Under the pieces are notes generated by a model. That model was not told the DNA's origin, did not search any database, and saw only the letters and a program-made list of their open reading frames with translations. A stretch of DNA of 6,177 nucleotides from Lachnospiraceae bacterium (GTDB lineage: Bacteria > Bacillota > Clostridia > Lachnospirales > Lachnospiraceae), in assembly GCA_009774585.1 (NCBI GenBank), contig VSOA01000230.1, forward strand, positions 1 to 6,177, written 5' to 3'. The position numbers and the translations under genes are program-made. This document shows positions 5,592-6,177 of the stretch, piece by piece. Within the stretch, counting starts at the first letter, position 1. The number at the start of each line of letters is the position of its first letter.

Positions 5592-5612
5592 TGTCTGCAT
5601 CCTTTGCAGACA
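5592..5612 (-). repeat. perfect 8-nt inverted repeat in the pepD leader
   Basis: TGTCTGCA and TGCAGACA (5592-5599 and 5605-5612) are separated by 5 nt. Neither strand has a T-tract after it, so it is not a terminator. It starts about five nt after the predicted pepD transcription start. It could be an operator for a dimeric repressor or a 5' mRNA stem-loop. Confidence 0.55.
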
Positions 5613-5623
5613 TCTATGCATTT

Positions 5624-5632
5624 ATTGTACCA
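5624..5632 (-). promoter_or_regulatory. candidate extended -10 promoter for pepD
   Basis: The minus strand reads TGGTACAAT: a TGn extension plus TACAAT (5624-5629, five of six). The -35 region is poor, as is common with extended -10 promoters. It lies just beyond the terminator of the SEDS gene and would give a leader of about 80 nt to the ATG at 5536. Confidence 0.5.
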
Positions 5633-5653
5633 TACTTTTCATATTTTACACAC

Positions 5654-5685
5654 AAAAAAAGATAGAGGATTGCTCTACCTTTTTT
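5654..5685 (-). terminator. intrinsic terminator overlapping the SEDS gene's stop codon
   Basis: On the minus strand arms 5673-5685 and 5655-5667 pair over 13 positions with a single G-U and a 5-nt loop, ending in seven T (5654-5660). The TAG at 5675-5677 lies inside the ascending arm, so the coding region ends within the hairpin. The G-U becomes a mismatch on the plus strand, which supports minus-strand use. Confidence 0.75.
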
Positions 5686-6177
5686 CTAATTTGTCACTGA
5701 TTTTCAGTCTCCGTCTGCGATGCAGCTCTATCATCTTGTCCGTAACAATTCTCTCATTTCTGTAAATGCTGAGAAGCAGACCGATCATTGCCGCGTATAC
5801 AATTGTCGTACACGCCCCCTGAGACAGGAACGGAAGCTGCATACTGCTCACCGGGCAGTAACCGCTGTTCATCAGAATTCCTTCTGTGCAGTTGACCAGA
5901 AGCACGATGAAACATGCTGCGGATATCATGAAACCAAGCTGATTTTGCTGGCGCTTTACAATCTGAAATGCCCGTACGACGACTGCCATGAGCGCCAACA
6001 CTACAAGCAGCCCTGCCAAAATCCCATACTCACATATGACCTGAAATAGGACAAAAGGTTCTGTCGGATACGGTATCGGGCTCCCCAATACGGCTCCTTC
6101 CACATATGGATTGCTTTCTGATGGTCCAATGAATTTCGCCTCTCCGAGCATACTGCGAATCCACATATAGATATAAC
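5675..6177 (-). CDS. SEDS-family (FtsW/RodA/SpoVE-type) membrane protein, C-terminal part
   Basis: Only the last 166 codons are in the window; the frame stays open to the right edge, so the start is outside and the Met at 6164-6166 is internal. The visible part has an extracytoplasmic loop, a membrane segment (EPFVLFQVICEYGILAGLLV and following), a second around LGFMISAACFIVLL, the family loop ending in LPFLSQG, and a last membrane segment (TTIVYAAMIGLLLSIY). A basic cytoplasmic tail of about 28 residues (HRRRRLK near its middle) follows. This is the C-terminal layout of SEDS peptidoglycan glycosyltransferases, which polymerise lipid II with a partner class B PBP. The signature differs from the usual LPFxSYGGS: here it is LPFLSQGAC. 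Whether it serves division, elongation or sporulation cannot be told from this fragment. Confidence 0.85.
   Translation of the reverse strand, partial: YIYMWIRSMLGEAKFIGPSESNPYVEGAVLGSPIPYPTEPFVLFQVICEYGILAGLLVVLALMAVVVRAFQIVKRQQNQLGFMISAACFIVLLVNCTEGILMNSGYCPVSSMQLPFLSQGACTTIVYAAMIGLLLSIYRNERIVTDKMIELHRRRRLKISDKLEKR

Noticed and set aside
1..6177. CRISPR array, insertion sequence, toxin-antitoxin or phage module
   Set aside because: No regularly spaced repeats, no transposase- or integrase-like protein, and no small gene pair with overlapping frames. All sizeable genes have housekeeping or regulatory assignments.

Overview
The window reads as ordinary chromosome from a low-to-moderate G+C Firmicute, most likely a gut-type Clostridia/Lachnospiraceae. 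Three things suggest this: the AT-rich intergenic regions, the Shine-Dalgarno-led genes, and the mix of an RlmD-type methyltransferase without TRAM domain, a PepD dipeptidase and a small 'GMRY / IWPEP' hypothetical protein. This placement comes from protein character only; no 16S or other marker is in view. Every supported gene lies on the minus strand. The large plus-strand open frames are shadows of those genes.

In transcription order (right to left): (1) 5675-6177, the C-terminal part of a divergent SEDS (FtsW/RodA/SpoVE-type) membrane protein cut by the window edge, ending in an intrinsic terminator that overlaps its stop codon. (2) 4085-5536, pepD, a complete M20-family Xaa-His/aminoacyl-histidine dipeptidase with all metal ligands. 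It has a leader of about 80 nt with several inverted repeats, one of which covers the ribosome binding site. (3) 2601-3950, a soluble protein with a degenerate GGDEF domain fused to an EAL domain with a complete catalytic set, so probably a c-di-GMP phosphodiesterase. It has a near-consensus promoter and a short leader. (4) 2484-2556, tRNA-Pro with anticodon AGG, its own promoter and a terminator. (5) 2111-2419, a 102-residue hypothetical protein directly behind that terminator. (6) 1619-1894, a 91-residue hypothetical protein with a GTG start, a strong RBS and its own promoter. (7) 164-1306, an RlmD/RumA-type 23S rRNA m5U methyltransferase with an intact Fe-S cysteine set but no TRAM domain, followed by a long intrinsic terminator.

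The genes do not form one pathway. Each main unit has its own promoter or terminator, which suggests independent housekeeping and regulatory genes (cell-wall synthesis, peptide catabolism, c-di-GMP turnover, translation, rRNA modification). No mobile element, CRISPR array, phage gene or defence system is visible, and I found no convincing new multi-gene system. The points most worth a second look are the A34-type proline tRNA, the pepD leader with mutually exclusive pairings around the SD, the degenerate GGDEF with intact EAL, the small gene trapped behind the tRNA terminator, and the divergent SEDS signature.
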